Shown here in pieces: positions 26,911-35,505 of a DNA stretch of 64,000 nt (position 1 is its first letter; each line of letters begins with the position of its first letter). A program made the translations under genes and the position numbers. This stretch comes from Phragmitibacter sp965284365 (GTDB lineage Bacteria; Verrucomicrobiota; Verrucomicrobiia; Verrucomicrobiales; Verrucomicrobiaceae): NCBI GenBank assembly GCA_965284365.1, contig OZ260079.1:3348001-3412000 (forward strand), written 5' to 3'. The notes beneath the pieces are model-generated. The model did not search any database. It was not told the origin of the DNA and saw nothing but the letters and a program-made list of their open reading frames with translations.

Positions 26911-27713
26911 CGAGCAGGCTTCTGAAGACGGGCGCCAATTTGCACGAGTGCCTTCCGCTTAGCGAAAGCCGGCAGCTGCGAAGTTCCTTGTTCAATGGTC
27001 CGCACGAGAGCTGCCGGTAAGACTTTGAGGAGCAAATGAGACTTCATGTGCCCGTTGGTTAACGGGTTGGTGAATAATTCCAGTTTATGCACCCGGAGTC
27101 CGGCTTTGTCTGCGAGGAGGCTGATCTCTTCAGGGTGCAGCAGAAAGATATGACCGTCGGAGTCCGGCTTGAATTGGATCGACTCGTAGACACTCGGGTC
27201 GGGGCAATCAGAGAATTTTGGCAGGGTGTTCCGCAGGTAGGCTCCATTCGGCGTGGTCATGACGATGAAACCACCGGGCTTCACCAGATTCGCCACCTTG
27301 GCGAGAAACTGATCGGGATGAGCGACATGCTCAATAATCTCGGTGATCAACACGGCATCGAAGGGCTCAGGGAAAGAGAGGTCAAACACATTGCCGGGTG
27401 CAAAGGTGATCTTTCCGGTTTCATGCTTGAGCTTTACGTAGCCGATGAGGTCATCGCGCAGATCGTTCCACGTGACGTCGTATCCCAGTTCGGCGAGCTT
27501 CAGCGAGAAGTTCCCTTGCGCGGCGGCAATGTCCAATACGCGAGCGCCAACCGGGATGACTTCGGTCAAAAGCTCCAGAGTTTTGCGAAGCCGCACTTCA
27601 TAAGCATAAGTGTAACCGTGATAGGTGATCGCGCCATAGATCTCCTCCAAGTCCTTGATGTAAGCCACCTGCCAGCTTTCGGGCCAGTCTGGCTGTTTGT
27701 GGAGGCGCTTCAT
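26907..27713 (-). CDS. Class I SAM-dependent methyltransferase
   Basis: 268 residues, Rossmann-type methyltransferase: motif I VLDIAAAQGNFSLKLAELG, then FDAVLITEIIEHVAHPDQFL and LVKPGGFIVMTTPNG. This resembles UbiG/type-11 enzymes. In this setting it probably methylates a sugar or the chain end, though the substrate is not visible. The residues after about 190 form a helical tail of unknown use. It is coupled with the downstream glycosyltransferase gene. Confidence 0.82.
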   Translation of the reverse strand: MKRLHKQPDWPESWQVAYIKDLEEIYGAITYHGYTYAYEVRLRKTLELLTEVIPVGARVLDIAAAQGNFSLKLAELGYDVTWNDLRDDLIGYVKLKHETGKITFAPGNVFDLSFPEPFDAVLITEIIEHVAHPDQFLAKVANLVKPGGFIVMTTPNGAYLRNTLPKFSDCPDPSVYESIQFKPDSDGHIFLLHPEEISLLADKAGLRVHKLELFTNPLTNGHMKSHLLLKVLPAALVRTIEQGTSQLPAFAKRKALVQIGARLQKPAR

Positions 27714-27791
27714 CGTGTATTGAGATTGAGGCGTTATAGGGCGACGTCAGGCCCAACGGATCAACAGCGTGGTTTGGTCAAATCACTTGCT

Positions 27792-28466
27792 TCAATGCTC
27801 GCGGGCAAAAGTGATATCATAGTAGGCACCGCCGCCGCCCGGACGTTCGGCAAATTTGTTCCGATGAATCTCGCTGAATCTGTATTGCCCAAGAAAGTCT
27901 GTGATATCGCCAACCTGACAGCAGCCTTTGTAGGCTTCGAAGTCAGCAACCTCCGTCTTGATGAAACGGAAATGCTTTAAGATTGGGGATGCTCCCTTGA
28001 GCACGAGCAATTCTGAACCTTGGGTGTCCAGGATCAGGCAATCGTAGTCAGCAATGTCGATAGCGGCCGCGCGAAGCATTGCTTCGAGCGTGCGACTGCG
28101 GAGCGTGATCGTTTTCTCAAAGGAAATGGTCGGCCAGATGTCCTTGTGATCCGCGAAATCGAGGATGGATGAAGACGCACCGTGATTGCTGGCTACGTTG
28201 AACTGGTATTCAGCATCTTCCTGGTCGGTGACGAGCCCGCGCAAAGCCCGCTGCCGGGGGAAGCTTTTGATGTTTTGTTCCAAAGCCGCAAAGACTTCGG
28301 GAATGGGCTCGATCCAGAGGACGTTCAAACCAAGGGCTGCGTACAATTCCGCTTCCACGCCTGTATTTGCGCCCACGTGAACAACCCCCCTGGCTTTGCG
28401 CAGGAATGGCTCGGCATTTTTCCTGAGCCTGGCTCTTCGGACAATGGTTCGAAGTGTGTTTAGCAT
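27792..28466 (-). CDS. FkbM-family methyltransferase
   Basis: About 224 residues from MLNTLRTIVRRARLRK. Family features are GVVHVGANTGVEAELYAALGL, VLWIEPIPEVFAALEQN and DYDCLILDTQGSELLVLKGA, the last being the FkbM signature D-x-Q/E-G-x-E. FkbM enzymes O-methylate sugars and polyketides. An upstream ATG at 28526 would overlap the previous gene by 40 bases; the 28466 start leaves a 20-base gap and matches the domain better. Confidence 0.82.
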   Translation of the reverse strand: MLNTLRTIVRRARLRKNAEPFLRKARGVVHVGANTGVEAELYAALGLNVLWIEPIPEVFAALEQNIKSFPRQRALRGLVTDQEDAEYQFNVASNHGASSSILDFADHKDIWPTISFEKTITLRSRTLEAMLRAAAIDIADYDCLILDTQGSELLVLKGASPILKHFRFIKTEVADFEAYKGCCQVGDITDFLGQYRFSEIHRNKFAERPGGGGAYYDITFAREH

Positions 28467-28486
28467 GCGAGTCGTCTTATTGTCGC

Positions 28487-29329
28487 TTAAGGGTTCTGCG
28501 ATGGAGTTGGGATTAGGCGGACCCACTCCATGGCTGGAGGACGCAGTTCATCCATAGAGAGCAGGCGCTCCTCGCGGTTGAAAGTTGCATTGAGGCCGGA
28601 TGGAAAGTCTGCGTCGGTGCGTTCTTGCCCGACTGTCGTTGAAAGCGTCCCACTATTCCGGAACCGTGACTCGATCAGTTGGCGCATATCCGGACGAATC
28701 CAATGATGGATTTCGATCAAGAGGTTAAGACGAGACAGCTTTGGATGGATGGCCGGATCCATGAGGCTCAGTTCCCCGCCTTCTGTATCGCAGATTACCA
28801 ATGAATCGTCAGGAGCATTCTGCAGTGTGGACTCCAAGTTATCCTGATCGCAATAACCACGAATCTCGATGCGGTCTGCTACCCCGTTCAAGGTGGCGAG
28901 TTCGCGGAGCATGCTGCGTCCATCTTCGGTGGCTTCATAAGCAATGACCCTGCAATGGGGAACCCGGAGAGCGAAGCCGACCGCGTAGTATCCTTCCGCC
29001 GCGCCGATATCAATCAAGCATGACGGGTTTCGGGATAGGATATCCTCGACCACGCCATGCAGTTCAATTTCATAAGTTCCGAGAATTTTTGGCGCGAGCG
29101 CACTTCCCGTTGAGCGACTGATGTATTTCATGTCTCGGAATGGTCCACTTGCCACGGAGCCGTGTGTGGCGGTGAGGAGAGGCTTCACGAGACCGGCAAT
29201 TCTTGCGAGTTTTGCCGATTCCCGCCTGCCCAGGCGATGGGCAGGACTGTAAATGAATCGAGCCAGATTCAGGACGCGCAGCGGAAGGCAATTTTTAATG
29301 GATTGCCAGACGGAAGTGGATTTGCTCAT
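28487..29329 (-). CDS. FkbM-like SAM-dependent methyltransferase
   Basis: 280 residues. The N-terminal 90 residues are basic and helical. The SAM-binding core has CLIDIGAAEGYYAVGFALRV, CRVIAYEATEDGRSMLREL and LVICDTEGGELSLMDP, parallel to the D-T-Q-G-S-E motif of the gene downstream, so the two are distant relatives. It probably modifies the glycan by O-methylation. No membrane segment or signal peptide was seen. Confidence 0.72.
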   Translation of the reverse strand: MSKSTSVWQSIKNCLPLRVLNLARFIYSPAHRLGRRESAKLARIAGLVKPLLTATHGSVASGPFRDMKYISRSTGSALAPKILGTYEIELHGVVEDILSRNPSCLIDIGAAEGYYAVGFALRVPHCRVIAYEATEDGRSMLRELATLNGVADRIEIRGYCDQDNLESTLQNAPDDSLVICDTEGGELSLMDPAIHPKLSRLNLLIEIHHWIRPDMRQLIESRFRNSGTLSTTVGQERTDADFPSGLNATFNREERLLSMDELRPPAMEWVRLIPTPSQNP

Positions 29330-29361
29330 TCGAATTACAAAGGCCGAGGGGGAGATCAGCT

Positions 29362-30714
29362 TCAGTCAGGATCGCTGCTCTTGTGCGCAGTGAATCCGTA
29401 AATGCCAGCCGCGACATGCACCAGAAGCGTGACAATGCTGGTGATGAAACCCAGCCAAATAACCTGTATCGGTTGAGTCATATCGAGATACATCGCACAA
29501 ATGATCTGCGTTAAGATGACGGCTCCAATAATCGCGCCTGTGGCCCACCAAAAAACCCAACGTCTGGCTGCATGCATGATGCAAACAACACCTCCAAGAT
29601 AGGTCGTGGAGGCAGTGAGTACCACCCAGCCAATTTCTCGTTGGAGGCCGGAGTAATTGCTTCCTAGAAGCCACAGTAGAGGTTGTGGATAGACGAATCC
29701 GACGACTGCAATTGCGGCTGAGATGAGGGTGGCTACCGTCAGAATCTGGAGATAGCGGCGGAGCAAAAGGTCGCGGCTGACGCGGGCGATGTAGGGTTCG
29801 ATGAAAACCATATTAAAGGCTCCCAAGATCAGAAAGAGCTGGGCGATTCTGCCGAGAGCGCTGATCTCGGCAATGTTGCGAGTTGATCCGAAGATCGCAA
29901 TGATGCCGATGAGGATCTGACCTTGGACGGCGGCGAATGCCACGCCTGGGACCATAGGCCCGAGGTATTTGAGCATTCTGGCGTTTTTTTCGGGCGAAGC
30001 TTCTATTGGTTCGTGGATATAACTTCGCGAGGTGTGCCGGAAGCTCGCTCCGACAAAGCCCAGGGATAGCACACCGAGTAACGCAGCCGCCCACGCGGGC
30101 AGAAGTCCGAAAGCGTGAAGAAGCGCGCACAACGCCAGCCGCAGGAGCGCAGCCACGATCTGTGGTCTGTAATAGGAGATCAGGGCACTGTTTACAAACA
30201 AGGCTGCACCGTACATGAGCCACCCCTGAAAAAGTACCCCGAGAGCGATACTAACAAAGAGAAGCGCCTTGATGAGAGGACTCCATGGCTGGTTCCATGT
30301 CATCAAAGGAAACGCGATGGCCGCTACGATCAGCGTCATGGTCTGCATCCTCGTTCTCCAATAACGCGCCGACCGCAGATAGCCCCCAAGCACTTCGGGG
30401 TCATGCCCACGAGAGCCCGAGAGCGCTACGATCGAACCGGAGAATCCGAGGTCGGTCAACTGAGACACAGTGCTTTGAAAAGCGAAAGCGATGCCGAACA
30501 TGGCAAATTCGTTGATGTCGAGCCAGCGAAGCAGGAAGAAGCCGGTGATGAGATTCAGGAACTGAACTGCCGGCTGACCAACAAGGAAGGAGAGCAGTGG
30601 TCCGCGCCAGCGGGCGAAGCGGGAAGGGGCGGCACTGGGTAGGACTGCGCCATCTACGGCGGTGACTTCCGGATCGGTGCCCGTCGGCAACGGGGCCTGA
30701 GTCTGCGGCGTCAT
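29362..30714 (-). CDS. Wzx-like polysaccharide flippase (first of two)
   Basis: 450 residues from MTPQTQAPLPTGTD, with about twelve hydrophobic segments starting near residue 35. The pattern resembles the MOP/Wzx and polysaccharide_synt families (LLSFLVGQPAVQFLNLITGFFLLRW at the start). Wzx proteins turn lipid-linked repeat units from the inner to the outer face of the cytoplasmic membrane. The start gives a 4-nt ATGA overlap with the upstream flippase gene; a longer frame open to 30912 was rejected because it lies inside that gene. Confidence 0.75.
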   Translation of the reverse strand: MTPQTQAPLPTGTDPEVTAVDGAVLPSAAPSRFARWRGPLLSFLVGQPAVQFLNLITGFFLLRWLDINEFAMFGIAFAFQSTVSQLTDLGFSGSIVALSGSRGHDPEVLGGYLRSARYWRTRMQTMTLIVAAIAFPLMTWNQPWSPLIKALLFVSIALGVLFQGWLMYGAALFVNSALISYYRPQIVAALLRLALCALLHAFGLLPAWAAALLGVLSLGFVGASFRHTSRSYIHEPIEASPEKNARMLKYLGPMVPGVAFAAVQGQILIGIIAIFGSTRNIAEISALGRIAQLFLILGAFNMVFIEPYIARVSRDLLLRRYLQILTVATLISAAIAVVGFVYPQPLLWLLGSNYSGLQREIGWVVLTASTTYLGGVVCIMHAARRWVFWWATGAIIGAVILTQIICAMYLDMTQPIQVIWLGFITSIVTLLVHVAAGIYGFTAHKSSDPD

Positions 30715-32003
30715 GATTGGCGCGCTGGCATTGCACGAAATGCCTGCGCGAGTCCGATCAGGCAAGATGGAAGCATGGCCGCTGAGACGGTGAGAAAGGC
30801 CACTTTCACACTGGTGATCGAAAGAAGCGTCAACGCAGCCAGCAGGAGAGCCAGGCAGACCGGAGGCACGAGCCAGGCTAGGGAGGTGCGAGCGGTGGCG
30901 GTATTGATCCACCAGATGGCGATGCTGAAGGTGGTGAGGCTAAAATAGATCATCGCCAGAGGCAATTCCGACTGCAGGTGCCAGTATTGAGGGCCAAGCA
31001 GCCAAAGGAAGGGGGCGGGGAACAACCAGGTGATACCAACGAGAGCAGCGGCAACCGCAGAATAGCCAGCTACGACGCGGCGCAGGAACTGGAGTCGCTG
31101 CGAAAGCTCTTGAATACGGGCGATGGCCGGTACGATCACTTGTTGGAAAAGAGCACCGGCGAGACCGAGAAGGATGCTGAGTCGCAGGAGCGCACCATAA
31201 TCAGCGACTTGGGACGTAGAGGCGTGCAAGCTGAGCGCCCATGCGCCGAATTGTCCATGAAAGCCCATGTAAGCGGCGTGAGGAAGCATTTGCCAGAACT
31301 GTCGCCACATCTGTCTGGTCCACGTGAGCGACGTGACCGTGTCGATGGCCTCGGGGGCGGGGGATACGAGAGGTTGCACACGCCATCGCGAGCCGCCGCT
31401 CAGAATGAAGAACGCCATGGCGCTGGCGAACAGGGCGGTGGAAGAGGATGGCATCAAAAGCACCAACGCTACGCTGAGCGTAAGCCGCCCGCCTGCACTG
31501 AGCAGTTCGCAATACTGCAGGGCCCGGACTTGGCTGTGCAGGCGCAATACTGCTGCATAAATTGCCGAAGAAGTGGCTGGCAGAACGGCCAGCAGAGAGA
31601 GCGCGGTCAGTAGAAGCGCAGGGCCGTAGGCGGCACCGTTCTTCAGTAACAGCCAGAGGGTCCATGGCAGCCAGAGCAGGGCGACGAGTGTTATCAGACG
31701 GAACCGTAATGCCAATGCCGTTCGCACTAATCCGGCCATGGATGTCCGGTCCTGCCAGATCTTCCCGCCGATGGATTGAATGCCCGTGCCGGTGGCGGGG
31801 TCGCACATGACGGCGATCGAGGCGATCATGCCGTTGCAGATGGTCAGCCAGGCGTATTCCGTCTTTGGCAGCAGCCATGCCAGGGTCATGCCGCAGGCGG
31901 CATTCAGAGCCAGCACGCCCATCTGCGCGCTGGCGAAGCCAGCGGCTCGGCCCATCCAGGCGCGAGCCGGTAGGGCCGGGCCTGGTGTGGCAGGTTCGTT
32001 CAC
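30711..32003 (-). CDS. Wzx-like polysaccharide flippase (second of two)
   Basis: 430 residues from a GTG at 32003, with about twelve hydrophobic segments. AAGFASAQMGVLALNAACGMTLAWLL near the start and YMGFHGQFGAWALSLHASTSQVADYGALLRL in the middle fit the MOP-type flippase fold. Two adjacent, coupled and dissimilar flippases suggest either two lipid-linked substrates or a two-part transporter; sequence alone does not decide. Confidence 0.72.
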   Translation of the reverse strand: MNEPATPGPALPARAWMGRAAGFASAQMGVLALNAACGMTLAWLLPKTEYAWLTICNGMIASIAVMCDPATGTGIQSIGGKIWQDRTSMAGLVRTALALRFRLITLVALLWLPWTLWLLLKNGAAYGPALLLTALSLLAVLPATSSAIYAAVLRLHSQVRALQYCELLSAGGRLTLSVALVLLMPSSSTALFASAMAFFILSGGSRWRVQPLVSPAPEAIDTVTSLTWTRQMWRQFWQMLPHAAYMGFHGQFGAWALSLHASTSQVADYGALLRLSILLGLAGALFQQVIVPAIARIQELSQRLQFLRRVVAGYSAVAAALVGITWLFPAPFLWLLGPQYWHLQSELPLAMIYFSLTTFSIAIWWINTATARTSLAWLVPPVCLALLLAALTLLSITSVKVAFLTVSAAMLPSCLIGLAQAFRAMPARQS

Positions 32004-32060
32004 AGTGACTGGTCATCATGGGTGATGTCACCCCAATGGTGCGCTTTTGAGCGCAGGTAG

Positions 32061-33182
32061 CTATCTCGCCAGGATGTCTGCGATCTGCCGGGAGGCAGAG
32101 CCATCGCCAAACGGATTTTTCCGATTGGCCATGGCGTTGTAAGCTTGAGGGTCATTGAGGAGCTTCGCGGCTTCCTCCGTGATTCGGTTTTCATCCGTGC
32201 CGACGAGCAGGGCGCATCCTGCATCCAGCACTTCTGGTCGCTCCGTGGTGTCCCGCAGCACTAGCAGGGGCTTGCCAAAGCTCGGAGCTTCTTCCTGAAT
32301 GCCACCGCTGTCGCTCAAGATGATGTTCGCCTTCTCCATGAGCCAGAGGAGAGTGGGATAGGCGACCGGAGGCAGCAGATGAATGCGCGGATGGTCGCTG
32401 AGGATTTCCTTCACCGGCTTCTGCACCTGCGGATTGAGATGCACGGGGTAAACGATCAGTGCATCCGGGAACGAATCGGCGATGCTGCGCAGGGCGCGAC
32501 ACATGGAGGCCATGCCGTCACCAAAGGACTCGCGGCGGTGACCGGTCACCAGAATGAGGCGCTTGCCTCCCATGGCGGAGAAGGTTGCCGCTGGGATTTC
32601 CGCAGGGGCTTCTTTGGGGAGACGACTCCGCATCCACTGGAGGGCATCGACCACGGTGTTGCCGGTGACGAAGACGCGATCCGGCGAGATCTGTTCCGCG
32701 AGCAGATTGTTTTGGGAGCGCTCCGTCGGAGCGAAGTGCCAAGTGGCGATCCGTCCGATCATGCTGCGATTCACTTCCTCAGGGAATGGGGAGTAAATAT
32801 TGCCCGTGCGCAGGCCGGCTTCCACATGGCCAACGGGGATCCGGCGATAGAAACCGCAGAGCGCGCCGCACATGGCGCTGGTGGTATCGCCCTGCACCAG
32901 AAGCGCGTCGGGGCTCGTTCCATCGAGAGCTTTATCAATGGCTGCCACGGCCAGGCTGGTGATACCGGCCAAGGTTTGGCCTGGGGTCATTAGGCCAAGA
33001 TCCATGTCGGCGGAAATCTCGAATCCCTTCATGGTCTGATCCAGCATTTCGCGGTGCTGGCCGGTGGAGCAGACGACCGTCTCAAACTCCGAAGTCCGGC
33101 GCCGTAATTCCATGATCACGGGGGCGAGCTTTATAGCTTCAGGGCGGGTTCCAAGGAGAACGAGGACGCGTTTAGCAGGCAT
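32061..33182 (-). CDS. wecB: UDP-N-acetylglucosamine 2-epimerase (non-hydrolysing)
   Basis: 373 residues, full length for WecB/MnaA. Motifs are LLGTRPEAIKLAPVIMEL at the start, VQGDTTSAMCGALCGFYRR, GHVEAGLRTGNIYSPFPEE, VTGHRRESFGDGM and SDSGGIQEEAPSFGKPLLVL with the substrate-binding Ser, Gly and Glu residues. It converts UDP-GlcNAc to UDP-ManNAc in the cytoplasm, so ManNAc or a ManNAc-derived uronic acid is a likely component of the glycan. No ManNAc dehydrogenase (WecC) gene lies in the window. Confidence 0.95.
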   Translation of the reverse strand: MPAKRVLVLLGTRPEAIKLAPVIMELRRRTSEFETVVCSTGQHREMLDQTMKGFEISADMDLGLMTPGQTLAGITSLAVAAIDKALDGTSPDALLVQGDTTSAMCGALCGFYRRIPVGHVEAGLRTGNIYSPFPEEVNRSMIGRIATWHFAPTERSQNNLLAEQISPDRVFVTGNTVVDALQWMRSRLPKEAPAEIPAATFSAMGGKRLILVTGHRRESFGDGMASMCRALRSIADSFPDALIVYPVHLNPQVQKPVKEILSDHPRIHLLPPVAYPTLLWLMEKANIILSDSGGIQEEAPSFGKPLLVLRDTTERPEVLDAGCALLVGTDENRITEEAAKLLNDPQAYNAMANRKNPFGDGSASRQIADILAR

Positions 33183-33294
33183 GCAGAGGGATCAGGTCGA
33201 GGGACAAAGTTTCTCTTTCTGCCTGTAATTTATTATGGTATTTATAATTAAGCAAGTGCTCAATCGCCTCATCTTGAGCTGAAGTTGTGCATTT
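33183..33294 (-). promoter_or_regulatory. AT-rich leader upstream of wecB, possible internal promoter
   Basis: This 112-bp gap is the most AT-rich spot in the cluster, especially 33225-33255. On the minus strand TTGAGC is followed after 17 bases by TACCAT within a TATAAA/TAATAA-rich stretch. The hexamers match the consensus only in part, so an internal promoter for wecB and the genes beyond it is a tentative reading. Confidence 0.3.
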
Positions 33295-34734
33295 CTAGTG
33301 ATCGGCCGGAAATTCCTGTGCGGTAAGATCCAGTATTTGATCCGCGCGCACCGGAGCTACGACCGGGCCTGCAGGGGCATAGTTCGGAAAATGTTCGAAA
33401 AGCCGGGGCACGTAGATGAGTTGGCCGGGTGCCATCCACCCGCCGCTGGGTTGCTTGATCATCAGTTCGGCGTAGATGGATGAGCAGCCCAGAGCGAGCA
33501 CGGCCCATTGTGCCAGGCGGCCCCCGACCGGAACTGGCGTAGATTTCCAGAGCGCGACAATCACCAGTGCGGCGGACAAGATCAAATATCTCCCGGTTGA
33601 GCCTACCGCTGCGGCAGCCAAGGTGTGGAGAAGAGCGCCTAAGCCAAAGGCGGCACGCGCGGCTTGATGGCGAGTTTCCCAAAGTTCGCGGAGGATGAGC
33701 CAGGTGCCGACTGTGGCAAGACCGATCAGGGCGGATCCGGCGACTCGTGCAGCGACCTCGACATCCAGCCACGGCAAAAGCCGCAGCACAAAGAACTTCA
33801 TGGGCAGAAAGCTGACCCAACCAAACGCGACGTTCAGCAACAAGGGAACGACGAAGACAGCCAAAAGCCTGACGGTGAGCCGCCGCAGCAAGCCGGGATT
33901 GATCATGATGACGAATACCGCCAGATAGCCAAACGTGACGGACCAACGCTGCAGCGAGATATGCGGATGCATGACATCAATGGTGTCATTGAAGGCAGGG
34001 CGAAGACTTCCCCAGGCCGTATACATGATGGCCGCTGGCGGTAAAGACCCTGCCGCAAACAGAAAGGCCTCGGCCCATCTTTTCTTCCAGACCAGGATGA
34101 GCAGGAATGCCGGGATGCCGGAAAGGATGGTCTGTCTTCCGAAGACTGCCATGCCATAGGCCACTCCGGCGACGGTAGCCAGAGCAAGGCTGGCTCCCCG
34201 AGACTGGCCTTCACGGAACATGAGCGTGTAAGCCAGGATGCTTATGCCAAGGAAGCCGAGAGCCGGTGCTTCGGTGATTGCCAGCCCTGCGGAGATGAAG
34301 ACAGACGGAAGGAGAAAGAGATGCAGGCCGGAAAGCAATGGCGCGGTCGGATCGATGATTCTCAGTGCGTATCCCAAACAAAGTGTCGTGCCCAACGTGA
34401 AGAGCCAACTGACCAGCCTTACTCCCGGTTCGGCAAAGCCGGTCAGGGGTTGTGCCAGCGCATGCACCCAGGTGAACAGGGGACCTGCGGCGCCCTGCAT
34501 GTGTCGCATCATTTCCATGCCCCAGCCGAACCGTTCCACGCAAGCCGCGTCATTCAGGTAGGCAGGCTCATCAAAGAAAAGTTCCCGTTCACTGAGGCAA
34601 ATCATGATAAGCAGGGCCGCTACCGCAGAGAAGAGCAGCGCATAATGCAGCCTGCTCAGGCCATTTTCGCCGGCCAACCACGTAGCCCATGATTTGGGCT
34701 GCTCCTTAATGTCTTCTCTCAAGGCGTCTTCCAT
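33295..34734 (-). CDS. GT-C-type membrane glycosyltransferase (GT39/ArnT-like)
   Basis: 479 residues with about ten membrane spans and a short cytoplasmic N-terminus. After the first span comes ELFFDEPAYLNDAACVERF, whose Asp-Glu pair matches the catalytic D/E motif of PMT/ArnT-type enzymes facing the periplasm. These use polyprenyl-phosphate sugars as donors. The adjacent GT2 gene could make such a donor. The C-terminal portion (about 440-479) is soluble. It is separated by 18 bases from the GT2 gene. Confidence 0.72.
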   Translation of the reverse strand: MEDALREDIKEQPKSWATWLAGENGLSRLHYALLFSAVAALLIMICLSERELFFDEPAYLNDAACVERFGWGMEMMRHMQGAAGPLFTWVHALAQPLTGFAEPGVRLVSWLFTLGTTLCLGYALRIIDPTAPLLSGLHLFLLPSVFISAGLAITEAPALGFLGISILAYTLMFREGQSRGASLALATVAGVAYGMAVFGRQTILSGIPAFLLILVWKKRWAEAFLFAAGSLPPAAIMYTAWGSLRPAFNDTIDVMHPHISLQRWSVTFGYLAVFVIMINPGLLRRLTVRLLAVFVVPLLLNVAFGWVSFLPMKFFVLRLLPWLDVEVAARVAGSALIGLATVGTWLILRELWETRHQAARAAFGLGALLHTLAAAAVGSTGRYLILSAALVIVALWKSTPVPVGGRLAQWAVLALGCSSIYAELMIKQPSGGWMAPGQLIYVPRLFEHFPNYAPAGPVVAPVRADQILDLTAQEFPADH

Positions 34735-34752
34735 CTACCCTTGCCACATACA

Positions 34753-35478
34753 TCAGGCGCGCCGCAGGAGTCCGTATTTCAGGATGCACCAAAACGCCCA
34801 CACTCCATCTTTCCAGCCAATCTTTTTGCCCTCTTCATAGGTTCGGCCATAATACCCGACGGACACTTCGAAGAGCCGCACTTTCAGTCGGGCCACCTTG
34901 GCCGTGAGTTCTGGTTCGATGCCGAATCCCGGTTCACGGATCGTGATTTTGCTCAAGACTTCGCGTCGGAAGACCTTGTAGCAGCACTCGATATCCGTGA
35001 GGTTCAAGTTTGTCACCATGTTGGAGAGCAGAGTGAGAAACTTGTTCCCGACGGAATGCCAAAAATAGAGCACGCGGTGGGCATGACCACCCAGGAAACG
35101 GGACCCGAACACCACATCTGCTTTTCCTGCGAGGATCGGCTCCAACAAACCGCGGTAGTCATCGGGCGTGTATTCGAGATCGGCATCCTGTACCAGCACC
35201 ACCGGTGCCTCAGCATGGTTGAAGCCGGTGTTCACCGCTGCGCCTTTACCGCGATTTGACTCATGATGGAACACGCGCAGTTTGGGGGTCAGTTCCTCGA
35301 GGCGTTGCAATGTCTCGCGGGTACCGTCGGTGGAGCCGTCATTCACCACGATCAGTTCTTTGACGCAAGGCTGTTTCAAGACTGCCTCGATGGCGCGTTC
35401 CACAGTGGCCGCTTCATTGTAAACTGGCATCACCACGGAGAGACAGTTCTCATAGGGGATCGTGGATTCCGTATTCAC
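34753..35478 (-). CDS. Polyprenyl-phosphate sugar synthase-like glycosyltransferase family 2 (DPM1-like)
   Basis: 241 residues from a GTG start. Features: LSVVMPVYNEAATVERAIEAV, ELIVVNDGSTDGT, NRGKGAAVNTGF, VLVQDADLEYTP (DxD metal site), DVVFGSRFLGG, and CCYKVFRREVL. This is the dolichyl-phosphate mannose synthase-like group without a membrane anchor. It probably charges undecaprenyl phosphate with a sugar for the flanking GT-C enzymes at 33295-34734 and 35506-37041. Confidence 0.85.
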   Translation of the reverse strand: MNTESTIPYENCLSVVMPVYNEAATVERAIEAVLKQPCVKELIVVNDGSTDGTRETLQRLEELTPKLRVFHHESNRGKGAAVNTGFNHAEAPVVLVQDADLEYTPDDYRGLLEPILAGKADVVFGSRFLGGHAHRVLYFWHSVGNKFLTLLSNMVTNLNLTDIECCYKVFRREVLSKITIREPGFGIEPELTAKVARLKVRLFEVSVGYYGRTYEEGKKIGWKDGVWAFWCILKYGLLRRA

Positions 35479-35505
35479 AAAGGTGACGATGGTCCGGCCT
35501 CAGCG

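Noticed and set aside
30715..30912. N-terminal extension of the first flippase
   Set aside because: It would sit entirely within the second flippase gene; the ATGA-coupled start at 30714 is better supported.
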